From Akkermansiaceae bacterium UBA956 (GTDB lineage: Bacteria > Verrucomicrobiota > Verrucomicrobiia > Verrucomicrobiales > Akkermansiaceae): a DNA stretch of 64,000 nucleotides. Shown in pieces: positions 16,906 through 26,142 of the stretch. The translations under genes were made by a program, and so were the position numbers. A model generated the notes under the pieces. It ran no database searches. It worked only from the letters and a program-made list of their open reading frames with translations, and was not told where the DNA came from. Location: the NCBI GenBank assembly GCA_002293145.1, contig DBCO01000040.1:7315-71314 (forward strand). The letters are read 5' to 3'. The stretch's first letter is position 1, and each line of letters begins with the position of its first letter.

Positions 16906-18044
16906 AACAGAATATGCGTCACACCGCCATCATTGGCAGCGGCATCGTCGGTCTCGCTCACGCGTGGGCCGCGGCGCGGCAGGGTGATCGCGTGACTGTG
17001 ATTGAGCGATCTGACAAAGCACGCGGAGCATCGGTGCGGAACTTTGGGATGTTTTGGCCGATTGGTCAGACGCTGGAATATTATCCCATCGCCCTGCGCA
17101 GTGGGGAATTGTGGACGGAGTTCACGCAAGCCATGGGCATCACGCAGCGGCCCTGCGGATCTGCTTGCATTGTCGATCGTGATGACGAAGCCGCCGTGCT
17201 CGAAGAGTTTGCGCAATTAGCCCCTGACCTGGGAGTCGCCTGTGAGTTGTGGACACGAGCGCAAGCGGAATCGCGCTGCCCCGGCGTGCGTACTGGCATT
17301 GCCAAAGCCGCTCTTTTCAGCCCAGCCGAATGCAATGTGGATCCTCGCGAATCGCTGGCCGCTTTGCCGATTTACCTGCAAGAAAAATACGGCGTTCGTT
17401 TTCGATGGGATACCACCGTGACCCATGTGGAAACGGATAAACTGCGCATCGCCTCTGGGGAGTCATTTTCATTCGATCAAATCATCATTTGCTCTGGCCA
17501 CGATTTCCAAACACTGTTCCCTAACGTTTTCAAGCAAGCGCCAATCAAGGTTTGTAAATTGCAAATGCTGCGCACGGTGCCACAACCGCAGGGTTGGTCG
17601 CTCGGTCCGATGCTCGCGAGTGGGCTGACCTTGCGTCACTACGATTCCTTTTCCATCTGTCCCTCGCATGCCGGGATGAAGCAACGCATCGCGCAAGAGA
17701 CCCCCGAGCTCGATCACTATGGCATCCACGTCATGGCATCTCAGGACAAGAATGGTGGCTTGGTGTTAGGGGATTCTCATGAATACGACAGCGACATCGA
17801 GATTTTTGACAAAGCAGAAATCGATCGCTTGATGCTACGCGAACTCCACCGGCTCTATGATTTTCCCGACTGGACCATTGCCGAGCGTTGGCATGGCATT
17901 TATGCAAAATGCACACAGGGTCCTATCTTCCGCGCTGAGCCATTGACCAGAGTGCACATCGCCACTGGCACTGGTGGTTCAGGCATGACCTTGTCGTTTG
18001 GTCTTGCCGAATCGTTTATTCAATCACAACTTTCTCCCATCTAA
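16902..18044 (+). CDS. FAD-dependent oxidoreductase, phosphonate-associated (HpnW/TIGR03364 type)
   Basis: 380 residues, starting inside the stop of the preceding phosphatase gene. The N-terminal FAD-binding motif GSGIVGLAHAWAAARQG plus VIERSDKARGASVRNFGMFWP, and the DAO-type fold through GTGGSGMTLSFGLAESF, place it with glycine-oxidase-like flavoenzymes. The RNFGMFWP signature and the genomic context fit TIGR03364. Members are tied to phosphonate loci; related enzymes have been reported to oxidise N-alkylated AEP to phosphonoacetaldehyde, which would feed PhnY here. That activity is not shown by the sequence itself. phnA follows after 6 nt. Confidence 0.87.
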   Translation: MKQNMRHTAIIGSGIVGLAHAWAAARQGDRVTVIERSDKARGASVRNFGMFWPIGQTLEYYPIALRSGELWTEFTQAMGITQRPCGSACIVDRDDEAAVLEEFAQLAPDLGVACELWTRAQAESRCPGVRTGIAKAALFSPAECNVDPRESLAALPIYLQEKYGVRFRWDTTVTHVETDKLRIASGESFSFDQIIICSGHDFQTLFPNVFKQAPIKVCKLQMLRTVPQPQGWSLGPMLASGLTLRHYDSFSICPSHAGMKQRIAQETPELDHYGIHVMASQDKNGGLVLGDSHEYDSDIEIFDKAEIDRLMLRELHRLYDFPDWTIAERWHGIYAKCTQGPIFRAEPLTRVHIATGTGGSGMTLSFGLAESFIQSQLSPI

Positions 18045-18050
18045 CATATT

Positions 18051-19277
18051 ATGTCATTCCTAGTCAACAATCGCACCTATAACCCGCCGAACCAGCCGAT
18101 CGCCGTCATTTGCCTTGACGGTTGCGCCGATGAATATCTTTCCACAGCCATGGCCCTTGGCAAAATGCCACGTCTCGCAGCCATGGCGCGCGATGGGTGG
18201 CGTGGCTTCGTCCGCGGTGCCTTGCCCTCATTTACCAATGTCAATAACACTTGCATCGTCACGGGGGTGATCCCTCGCGTGCATGGCATCTGCGGAAATT
18301 TCTTTCTCAATCCGGAGACCGGCGAGGAAGTCATGATGAACGGTCCTGAGTTTCGCCGTTGCGGCACGATCCTCACTGCTGCTGCGGATGCCGGACGCAA
18401 GGTCGCTTTTATCACGGCGAAAGAAAAACTCCGCACGGTGCTGGGCGATGGAGTTGTCGAGCGCGGTGGTATTGTGTTTTCTTCGGAAAAAGTTGATGAA
18501 GCGCGCAAAGAAACGCATGGCATTGACAACGCGATGGAAATCATCGGCAAGCCAAGACCTGAGATCTATTCGGGCGATGCTTCAATCTATGTTCTTGAGG
18601 CTGGAGCAGCCCTCGCAGAACAAGGCGTTGCCGATTTTCTCTATCTCTCGACCACCGATTACATGCAGCACAAGTTTGCGCCCGAGGCTTCAGAGATCTT
18701 GGATTTCCACGCGAAAATCGATGTCGCCATCGGTCGATTGCTCGATGCCGGCTGCACCGTGGCTCTCACGGCGGATCATGGTATGAATGCCAAAAATGAT
18801 GCGAACGGTAATCCCAAGGTGATCTTTGTGGAATCCTTGTTGCATGAAAAATTTGGCAAAAACTTGCGCGTGATTTGTCCGATCACTGACCCATACGTGT
18901 TGCATCACGGCGCGCTTGGTTCCCTTGTGATGGTTCACTTGGAAGATACTTCGATCCGTAGTCAAGTCGCCGAGTATCTTTTCAATCTCGATGGCATCAC
19001 TGAGGTACTCACCCGCGAGCAAGCGGTCGATAAGTTAGAGCTTGCGCCCGACCGCATCGGTGATCTTGTAGTGCTCTCAGGCCGCGATGTGGTGGTTGGA
19101 AAATCCCCCCAGCACCACGATCTCAGCGTGCTAAAAGGTGGTCTGCGCTCGCACGGTGGTCGCTACGAAGAAATGGTGCCATTGCTTATTTCTAAGCCAC
19201 TCACGCCCGAACTCCGCCGCATCGCCGAAGGTGATCCGCGCAACTTCGATGTATTTTATTTCGCCTGCAACGCATAA
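18051..19277 (+). CDS. phnA: Phosphonoacetate hydrolase PhnA
   Basis: 408 residues, matching the family length. An alkaline-phosphatase-superfamily enzyme that cleaves the C-P bond of phosphonoacetate to acetate and phosphate, using two zinc ions. Visible motifs: ICLDGCADEYL (first metal Asp), the nucleophile Thr62 in PSFTNVNNTCIVTG, STTDYMQHKFAPEA (Asp/His), LTADHGMNAKND (Asp/His), and LRSHGGRYEEMVPL (last His). FTNVNN is typical of phosphonoacetate hydrolases rather than general phosphodiesterases. It sits between the FAD oxidoreductase (6-nt gap) and phnY, completing the PhnW-PhnY-PhnA pathway. This pathway is substrate-inducible in other bacteria and can supply P, C and N. Confidence 0.94.
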   Translation: MSFLVNNRTYNPPNQPIAVICLDGCADEYLSTAMALGKMPRLAAMARDGWRGFVRGALPSFTNVNNTCIVTGVIPRVHGICGNFFLNPETGEEVMMNGPEFRRCGTILTAAADAGRKVAFITAKEKLRTVLGDGVVERGGIVFSSEKVDEARKETHGIDNAMEIIGKPRPEIYSGDASIYVLEAGAALAEQGVADFLYLSTTDYMQHKFAPEASEILDFHAKIDVAIGRLLDAGCTVALTADHGMNAKNDANGNPKVIFVESLLHEKFGKNLRVICPITDPYVLHHGALGSLVMVHLEDTSIRSQVAEYLFNLDGITEVLTREQAVDKLELAPDRIGDLVVLSGRDVVVGKSPQHHDLSVLKGGLRSHGGRYEEMVPLLISKPLTPELRRIAEGDPRNFDVFYFACNA

Positions 19278-19338
19278 TGCAATCTGTGGCGGCGCTTTCC
19301 AAGCGCCATGCCTATGATTGTGAAAATTCCTACAAATC

Positions 19339-20769
19339 ATGTCCTGGACACCCATTCATTGCCCTGCCTACATCGCAGGCCAACCCGTCGAAACGGGAAA
19401 AACGCTCGATGTCCGCTATCCCTTCGATGCCTCACTCACGGGCACCGTTACGATGGTCGGTCGCGAGCATCTCGAAGCTGCCATCAACGCCGCGCTTGCT
19501 CCTGAAAACAAAACGCTCAGTCGTTATGAGCGCTCGATGATTTTGCGCAAAGCCGCAGCCTTGCTGGCTGAACGACGTGAAGAATTTGCTCGTCTAATCA
19601 CCCGTGAAACCGGATTGTGCATGAAGGAATCTCGCTACGAGACAGGTCGTAGTTCTGATGTGTTAGAGTTCGCGGCGATGGAAGCTTTGCGCGATGATGG
19701 CCAGGTGTATTCCTGTGATATTAGCCCGATGGGCAAGGCGCGCCGCATCATTACCACGCGCTATCCCGTAAACTTGATCGCTGCGATCACTCCCTTCAAT
19801 CATCCTCTCAATCAGGTGGCTCACAAACTCGCCCCTGCCATCGCCGCTGGTGCACCGGTGATCCTCAAGCCTTCGGAGCGCACTCCGCTGACAGCGCTAA
19901 AATTTGCCGGAATTCTCTTCGAAGCTGGCCTGCCCGGCTGGATGCTTTCAATGTTCGTTGGTTCACTCGATGAAGTCATCAACCCGATGATCGAAGACCC
20001 GCGCGCGGAAGTTGTCACCTTCACGGGCTCTGTCGAAATCGGCAAAGCCATTGCCACGCGTGCGGGTTACAAAAAACTCTGCCTAGAGCTCGGTGGAAAT
20101 TCACCGCTCATCGTGCTGGCCGATGCCGATCTCGATCTCGCTGCAAAGCTCGCTTGCGAAGGATCATTCCGCAACTCGGGACAACGCTGCACGGCAGTGA
20201 AGCGCATCTTGGTCGTGCCAGAAATTCAAGAGGCCTTTACCGCGAAGTTTGTGAACCTTGCCAAAACGTATCTCTCCGGTGATCCCGAAAGTGATAGCAC
20301 TGTGGTCGGCACGGTGATAAGCGAAGACTCGGCGAAATTGTTAGAGAGACGCGTAAACGATGCCGTCGCGATGGGTGCAAAAGTTCTGTTAGGCGGGGGT
20401 CGCACAGGTTCTCTGTTAGAGCCGACAATCCTTACCAATGTTCCGCGCGAAGCAGAAGTGGTCGACGAAGAAAGCTTCGGCCCGCTCGCGCCGATCGTCA
20501 CTGTCAAAGATCTCGACGATGCCATTGCGTATTACAATGGTGGGCGATTCGGCCTCAGCAGTGCTGTGGTGACCAACGATCTAGCTGCAGCGATGAAGGC
20601 GGCGAAGGAACTCAAGACGGGCACCACCAACATTAACGAAGTACCGGGATATCGACTCGAACACACGCCCTTCGGTGGTGTGCGCGATTCGGGTCTTGGC
20701 ATCAAAGAAGGCGTCACCGAGGCGATGAAATTCTTCTCGCATGTCAAAACCTTCTCCCTCCCTTGGTAA
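19339..20769 (+). CDS. phnY: Phosphonoacetaldehyde dehydrogenase PhnY
   Basis: 476 residues, NAD(P)-dependent aldehyde dehydrogenase superfamily. Catalytic Cys284 in RNSGQRCTAVKRI and general-base Glu250 in CLELGGNSPLIVL; the cofactor region is NHPLNQVAHKLAPAIAAGAPVILKPSERTP, given here only as a location (about 154-182). NINEVPGYRLEHTPFGGVRDSGLG marks the C-terminal oligomerisation region. It oxidises phosphonoacetaldehyde, made by PhnW, to phosphonoacetate for PhnA. The generic ALDH fold alone would not fix the substrate; the call rests on position directly between phnA and phnW. Confidence 0.9.
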   Translation: MSWTPIHCPAYIAGQPVETGKTLDVRYPFDASLTGTVTMVGREHLEAAINAALAPENKTLSRYERSMILRKAAALLAERREEFARLITRETGLCMKESRYETGRSSDVLEFAAMEALRDDGQVYSCDISPMGKARRIITTRYPVNLIAAITPFNHPLNQVAHKLAPAIAAGAPVILKPSERTPLTALKFAGILFEAGLPGWMLSMFVGSLDEVINPMIEDPRAEVVTFTGSVEIGKAIATRAGYKKLCLELGGNSPLIVLADADLDLAAKLACEGSFRNSGQRCTAVKRILVVPEIQEAFTAKFVNLAKTYLSGDPESDSTVVGTVISEDSAKLLERRVNDAVAMGAKVLLGGGRTGSLLEPTILTNVPREAEVVDEESFGPLAPIVTVKDLDDAIAYYNGGRFGLSSAVVTNDLAAAMKAAKELKTGTTNINEVPGYRLEHTPFGGVRDSGLGIKEGVTEAMKFFSHVKTFSLPW

Positions 20770-20801
20770 TTTTTTCCCCTTTCTGATCTCAGATCATTTT
20801 T

Positions 20802-21920
20802 ATGAATCTCGATAATCCCTACATTCTCCTCACCCCTGGGCCGCTGTCCACTTCACCCACCGTTCGCCAAGCGATGCTGCGCGATTGGTGCACTTGGGAT
20901 GACGACTACAATCTCGGCATCGTTACTCCGATCCGCGAAGGCTTGGTGAAACTGGCCACACAAATCGCCCCCGAACAATACACCGCAGTGCTGATGCAGG
21001 GCAGCGGCACATTTTCGGTGGAAGCGATGATTGGCTCTACCGTGCCGCGTGGCGGAAAATTGTTAGTTCTGGCGAATGGCGAATACGGCAACCGTTTGGG
21101 TCGTATCGCGATTACCTTAGGCATCGAAACGCTCATTCACGATTCTGGCGAACTCGCTCCACCCGAACTCGCGAAACTGGATGCCGCACTCGCTGCTGAT
21201 CCGAGCATCGGCCATGTCGTCGTTGTCCACAATGAGACCACCACTGGCATGCTCAATCCGCTGGCAGAAATTGCGCGAATTGTCAAAGGACATGGTCGCA
21301 TCTTCCTCGTCGATTCGATGAGCGCCTTCGGTGGTATTCCTCTCGATGTTGCAGAACTCGGCATCGACTTCCTTGTTTCATCCGCAAACAAATGCATCCA
21401 AGGCGTGCCGGGTTTTGGCTTCGTGATCGCCCGCATTTCTGAATTGGAAAACAGCAAAGATCGTTCGCGTTCGGTCTCGCTCGATCTCTACGATCAATGG
21501 CAAGGCATGGAAAAAGGCAAGGGCAAGTGGCGTTTTACCTCGCCGACCCATGTCGTCCGTGCCTTTGCGCAAGCGATGAAAGAACTTGACGAAGAAGGCG
21601 GAGTCGCTGCCCGATTTGCTCGCTACACCGAGAACCAACGTCGATTGGTGGTAGGGATGGAACGTCTTGGCTTCCGCTGTATTTTGCCGCACGAGCTTCA
21701 CAGTCCGATCATCACAGGCTTCCATGATCCCGAATCCTCCGAGTATGATTTCAAAAAATTCTACGATCTGCTCAAGGAAAAAGGCTTTGTGATTTATCCT
21801 GGAAAAGTCACTGGCATTGATAGCTTCCGCATCGGCACCATCGGTCATGTTTTCCCCGAAGACATTGATCGACTGATCCTCGCGATCGAAAGCGCTCGCT
21901 ACTGGGTCAGCGGGTTCTGA
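20802..21920 (+). CDS. phnW: 2-aminoethylphosphonate:pyruvate transaminase PhnW
   Basis: 372 residues, PLP-dependent fold-type I (class V). Converts 2-aminoethylphosphonate and pyruvate to phosphonoacetaldehyde and alanine. Motifs: the family opening NPYILLTPGPLSTSPTVRQAML, DWCTWDDDYN, GSGTFSVEAMI, VVHNETTTGMLNPL, PLP Asp171 in LVDSMSAFGGIPLD, and the PLP lysine K197 in SSANKCIQGVPGFGF. The C-terminus (IGTIGHVFPEDIDRLILAIESARYW) appears complete. It is the last functional gene of the phosphonate run and starts 32 nt after phnY. Its stop lies inside the remnant of a dehydrogenase gene. Confidence 0.95.
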   Translation: MNLDNPYILLTPGPLSTSPTVRQAMLRDWCTWDDDYNLGIVTPIREGLVKLATQIAPEQYTAVLMQGSGTFSVEAMIGSTVPRGGKLLVLANGEYGNRLGRIAITLGIETLIHDSGELAPPELAKLDAALAADPSIGHVVVVHNETTTGMLNPLAEIARIVKGHGRIFLVDSMSAFGGIPLDVAELGIDFLVSSANKCIQGVPGFGFVIARISELENSKDRSRSVSLDLYDQWQGMEKGKGKWRFTSPTHVVRAFAQAMKELDEEGGVAARFARYTENQRRLVVGMERLGFRCILPHELHSPIITGFHDPESSEYDFKKFYDLLKEKGFVIYPGKVTGIDSFRIGTIGHVFPEDIDRLILAIESARYWVSGF

Positions 21921-22432
21921 TTTCGGGCTATGGAGCCATTGCGGCACGATTAGTTGAGTGCTTAGCTGCTTTTCGCATGGATGTCGTTGCGATGCGTCGT
22001 AGGCCGCACGGCGATGAATCAGTGTTCATGATTTCGTTAGAAAATTTCGGTAGTGAATCTGCGGTGGCGGATCATGTGATCAATATTTTGCCCGAAAATG
22101 CGGAGAGCCGATCCTATTTCAGTGCTTCACGATTTTCTTTGATGAAGCAAGCCGCGGTGTTTTACAACATTGGTCGAGGAACGACGGTGGATCAAGAAGC
22201 CCTGGCGGATGCGTTAGAGTCGGGCCATCTTGCTGCTGCGTGGTTGGATGTAACTGACCCCGAACCCTTGGCACAAGGGCATCGCTTGTGGTCAGCGCCG
22301 CATTGCTACATCACACCACATACCGCAGGTGGCCATACTTTTGAGGCCGGTTCACTAGTTCGGTATTTCCTCGGCAACTTGCGGAGATTTGAGCGTGGTG
22401 AGCGATTGAGCGATCAGATCATGTGGGCGTAA
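21893..22432 (+). pseudogene. D-isomer 2-hydroxyacid dehydrogenase, C-terminal remnant lacking the N-terminal half
   Basis: In the frame ending at 22432, recognisable dehydrogenase sequence begins within the 3' end of phnW: LLGQRVLISGYGAIAARLVECL (from about 21899; given as one motif, Rossmann GxGxxA near 21926). It continues to INILPENAESRSYFSASRF and the catalytic Arg, Glu and His in NIGRGTTVD, DVTDPEPLA and TPHTAGGH. The usual 90-110 residue N-terminal part is absent, and no start codon precedes the nucleotide-binding loop (first ATG at 21977). The frame is closed upstream at 21866. I read it as a gene cut by a deletion that joined it to phnW. An unrecognised start or fusion is less likely. 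Confidence 0.75.
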
Positions 22433-22492
22433 TTTCGTTTCTTGCAAAAAAGACAACGGCTGTAATTAATTTCGTCATTTTCCCTTCTAGGA

Positions 22493-24895
22493 TTAAAGAC
22501 CGTTTGTCGATTCTTCGATGGACTCGATGCGCCAGAAGCGTCTTGGCTCATTCGTGAGCCAAGTTCCTAAGCCCTGCCAAGAGCCGTCGCCGGGGAGGCT
22601 GACGACGGGTGCAGCGCTGAAGTCGAGATTGGTGGAGGTTTTGAGGTAATGCCGAAAACCAACTTTGGTGAGTGCAGAAACCGTGGCCTCACTGCGGACT
22701 GTTTGGGTGTCTACTACCCAGCTGAGCGGGCTGTTGAAGTAGCTATGGGCGTCCCATTCGAGAATACTGACGGGTGTGGAATTGTTCGATGTGCTGTAGC
22801 TCATGCCCATGCCGGGGAGTTTCTGATAGAGCATGTGGAGAACGCCAGCGGTTTTCCAGCGGTATTCATCATAGGTTGCTTCCCATTGGCCGATATTTTC
22901 GAAGGTGAGATTCATGCGCGACCAATCGTTGCGATTCGGGTCTTGCGCGAGAGGTTTGGAAAAAACCACGGTGATGCCATCGACGCGGTTGTCATTGTAG
23001 AGAACGATGATTCGGTCTGCTGCATCTGTTAGTACGATCGGTCTGCCCATGAAACTGGAACCCAATTGGGCTTCGGAGTATCGAGTGGCTGGGTTGTCGA
23101 TGTTTCGTGCGGAGACGGTTCTTTGCTGCCAAGTGGTGCCATTGTGGAAAAAGATGTTGTATTGCCGGGTGTGATTGCCCGTAGCCGATTGATCCGCCCA
23201 CCAGTTGGCGATGATGGGTCGACCTGCACTGTCGGTCGTCATGCCCGACTCGTTCATGATGCTGTGACCTTCGGCGAGGTTCTTGACGATTTCCGGGACA
23301 TGGTTAGCACCGAGGTTTTTGAAGCTGGCATCCTCCACGATCGGAACATTGATCGAACTGCCATTGGATCGCTGCCAAGTGGTTCCTCCATCCGCCGAGC
23401 GCAGATAAACATAGCGATGATTGGTTTGGTAGCCTGATTGTCCTGCGGGCGAGTCGCCATTGTAGCGAAAAACACCTGCGAGGTGGATCATGCCATCGGG
23501 ACCGAGCGTGATGCGGTCAGGGTAAAAGCAATTGTCGGGCACATGACCGAGGCCGAGCATGAATGGTTGAGCAAAGCCGCTGCCATTGGTGTGAACGGGT
23601 GACCAAGTCGAGGTGGCCACCGAATAGCGGTTCAGATACCAATCGCCGTTTCCCGAACCTCCTTCGCGGAAAAGGAATAGGACGTCGCCATTCGGCAGCG
23701 TTTGGAATTTCGGATAGGTGACACCATTTTCCTGCCCCGTCATGCCTGCGGTGCCAAGACTTGTCATAAAAATCGGTGTTTTGCCGAGGACGGATGCCGT
23801 GCTTTTCGCATAGAGCAGAGCATTCACGTGCATGCCCCAACTCATGTGCAGGAATCCGTTCCCGTCAATGGCGCAACTGATCACGTTGTGGGTGTCATTG
23901 ATGTTAAACGATAGGAAATTGGTGGAGAAAAATTCCCACTGCAATTCTCCGACGTAGCGTCGACCAATGACGATGGTGTTATTTGCAGCGTTTGCGGTAT
24001 CACTGGCGTGACGACGGTAGTAGGCGATGATTTGGCGATTGCCGACGGTGATGAGATTGTTTTGCGCAAAGGCGATCGAATTGATCGCTGAGCCAGCGTA
24101 GCCATTTTCATCCGTCGCAGGATTTCCATCGCTCACCGGACTGAAGGAGATCAGTGGTTGCAATACGGGTGCGACAGGATCAGACGGACTTTGGCTGAGG
24201 GAAAATGATAGCAAGGTCCCCGTGACGGCGGTGTTTGATCTGGCAAAGCCTACTGAGGTAATGTCCTCATCGAGCATGGTCGCGGTGGGGCGAACCATGG
24301 TGTATGTTGCATCGGCAGGACGTTTGGCATACCATGTAGAGGTCCATGTGCCGGGGCCGCCTGTGGTATCGAGTACGATGCGGAGTTCGATGGTGCCGCC
24401 GGTGCCACCTGTCCAATTTGCCCAGACGACGCCATTGGCCGTGCCGCCACTCGAAGTGGAGCCGTTGCCAAGAAAGGACGAGTTGGTAGTAGATGCTGGC
24501 GTAGCAGAACCTCGCATAAACATCCATGATCGTCCCGTCACGTTGGTGCCGATGAAGCGTTCATTTGCCCCTGCGACGGTGCTTTGACCTTTGGCAAAAC
24601 CCAGCGCGAGCCAATCGTTGTTGCCGGCAATAGCTGTGGCGGTGAATTTCGTGTCTAAGGTATAAACCTTTCCTTGCTTCGGTATGAAGGCGAGAGTTGC
24701 ACTACCACCATCAGTACCGCTAACGTTGCCGTTGGCGCCGAATTGCGGAGAAGCGAGCCACGCAAGATTGCCTGGGCGGATATCGGGCATCGCTCCGTGA
24801 AGAGTGCCGCTGCCGTCAAAATTGTCCGAAAAAATCACGTTGCCGGCAAGAGGTAAAATAGAACTGATCAGGAGTGCGACAGCGCGGAAAATCAT
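22493..24895 (-). CDS. Secreted BNR_4 repeat protein (putative polysaccharide lyase or glycan-binding propeller)
   Basis: 800 residues from the ATG at 24895, which gives a clean signal peptide (MIFRAVALLISSILPLAGN); TTG 24925 and ATG 24922 extend it slightly. Residues about 22-240 form a LamG/jelly-roll-like domain (IFSDNFDGSGTLHG, AFIPKQGKVYTLDTKFTAT). Residues about 260-700 are a BNR_4-type beta-propeller (GNRQIIAYYRRHASDTAN, DTHNVISCAIDGNGFLHMSWGMH, GDVLFLFREGG, RYVYLRSADGGTTWQRSNG). A short C-terminal segment ends FWRIESIEE, a common end of secreted Verrucomicrobia proteins. BNR_4 proteins include ulvan lyases and other polysaccharide-acting propellers, but no catalytic residues can be assigned. 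Confidence 0.8.
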   Translation of the reverse strand: MIFRAVALLISSILPLAGNVIFSDNFDGSGTLHGAMPDIRPGNLAWLASPQFGANGNVSGTDGGSATLAFIPKQGKVYTLDTKFTATAIAGNNDWLALGFAKGQSTVAGANERFIGTNVTGRSWMFMRGSATPASTTNSSFLGNGSTSSGGTANGVVWANWTGGTGGTIELRIVLDTTGGPGTWTSTWYAKRPADATYTMVRPTATMLDEDITSVGFARSNTAVTGTLLSFSLSQSPSDPVAPVLQPLISFSPVSDGNPATDENGYAGSAINSIAFAQNNLITVGNRQIIAYYRRHASDTANAANNTIVIGRRYVGELQWEFFSTNFLSFNINDTHNVISCAIDGNGFLHMSWGMHVNALLYAKSTASVLGKTPIFMTSLGTAGMTGQENGVTYPKFQTLPNGDVLFLFREGGSGNGDWYLNRYSVATSTWSPVHTNGSGFAQPFMLGLGHVPDNCFYPDRITLGPDGMIHLAGVFRYNGDSPAGQSGYQTNHRYVYLRSADGGTTWQRSNGSSINVPIVEDASFKNLGANHVPEIVKNLAEGHSIMNESGMTTDSAGRPIIANWWADQSATGNHTRQYNIFFHNGTTWQQRTVSARNIDNPATRYSEAQLGSSFMGRPIVLTDAADRIIVLYNDNRVDGITVVFSKPLAQDPNRNDWSRMNLTFENIGQWEATYDEYRWKTAGVLHMLYQKLPGMGMSYSTSNNSTPVSILEWDAHSYFNSPLSWVVDTQTVRSEATVSALTKVGFRHYLKTSTNLDFSAAPVVSLPGDGSWQGLGTWLTNEPRRFWRIESIEESTNGL

Positions 24896-25015
24896 TTCAT
24901 GGATCAATAAGCGACGAAGCATCAAGAATCAAGTGATTTTGGAGCCATGCAATTCCGGGATTGTGCGCGATCATTCGATGAACAATTCGGCGATTTTTTC
25001 GCGTAAGCCTTTTTC

Positions 25016-26098
25016 ATGAAAAATGGTTTCGTTGCTCTTGTAGCTTTTGCTTTTCTGGTTCAGGGCGTGTTTGCTGATTCTGTTGCGACTCTGGCGGGCA
25101 CGGGGAGCAAAGGGTTTTCGGGCGATCGTCGGGCGGCGACTAAAGCGAAATTGAACAACGTCTATGGCATTGGTCGAGGGCCTGATGGGTATCTTTATTT
25201 TTGCGACATGGACAACGCGCGGGTCCGACGAGTGAGTTCTGCTGGAAACATCGAAACCTACGCCGGAAACGGCAAGCGTGGGTTTGACGGCGATGGTGGC
25301 TCTGCTGAGCGGGCATCCTTGAGCATGCCCTATGAAATGGCCTGGGATCAGCAGGGTAATCTCTATGTGGTCGATCTCGGCAATCATAATGTGCGTCGGA
25401 TCGATGCCAAAACGCGCAAGATTTCGACGATTGTCGGCACGGGAAAAGCGGGCTTTGGCGGTGATGGTGGGCCTGCTGCGGCAGCGCAATTGAATCAACC
25501 GCACAGTCTCGCATTTGATGCGGCGGACAATTTATACATTTGCGATATCATGACCCATCGGATTCGCCGAGTGGATCGCAAAACGGGCATCATCAGCACG
25601 TGGTGTGGCACCGGTGAAGCGAAGACGGCAAGCGATGGTTCGCCGATTCAAGGATCGCCGGTGCATGGGCCGCGCGCGATCACTTTTGCTGCCGATGGTA
25701 CCGGCTATCTCGCCCTGCGCGAGGGCAATGCTGTGCTATTGCTAGATCCGAAAAAAAACCGCATGCAGCGCATCGCGGGAAATGGCAAACAAGGCTTCAC
25801 GGGAAATGGCGGACCGGCGTTGCAGGCAACTTTATCGGGACCAAAAGGCATAGCGCTCGATGCAGCAGGGAATGTCTATCTCGCCGATACCGAATCGCAT
25901 TCCATTCGCGTCATCGACATGAAACGTGGCATCATCGATGTCATCGTCGGCAACGGCAGTCGTGGAGACGGCCCCGATGGCAATGCTCCAACGGATTGCA
26001 AACTCGCCCGCCCGCACGGCGTTTTCGTCGAAAAAGACGGCTCAGTGCTCATCGGCGATAGTGAAAATCACCGTGTGCGAGTGTGGCGTAATGAATGA
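25016..26098 (+). CDS. Secreted NHL-repeat beta-propeller protein
   Basis: 360 residues with signal peptide MKNGFVALVAFAFLVQGVFA. At least five NHL repeats follow, each with a turn such as AGNGKRGFDGDGG, VGTGKAGFGGDGG or AGNGKQGFTGNGG and a strand pair such as GNLYVVDLGNHNVRRID, NLYICDIMTHRIRRVD or GNVYLADTESHSIRVID. This gives a complete small propeller, with no extra catalytic domain. The function is unknown; secreted NHL proteins are often ligand-binding. It is divergent from the BNR_4 gene with only about 90-120 bp between, so shared regulation is possible. Confidence 0.85.
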   Translation: MKNGFVALVAFAFLVQGVFADSVATLAGTGSKGFSGDRRAATKAKLNNVYGIGRGPDGYLYFCDMDNARVRRVSSAGNIETYAGNGKRGFDGDGGSAERASLSMPYEMAWDQQGNLYVVDLGNHNVRRIDAKTRKISTIVGTGKAGFGGDGGPAAAAQLNQPHSLAFDAADNLYICDIMTHRIRRVDRKTGIISTWCGTGEAKTASDGSPIQGSPVHGPRAITFAADGTGYLALREGNAVLLLDPKKNRMQRIAGNGKQGFTGNGGPALQATLSGPKGIALDAAGNVYLADTESHSIRVIDMKRGIIDVIVGNGSRGDGPDGNAPTDCKLARPHGVFVEKDGSVLIGDSENHRVRVWRNE

Positions 26099-26142
26099 AA
26101 AAATTCGATACCGAGACAGTGGTTGGTTTCATGCTGTTCCAG

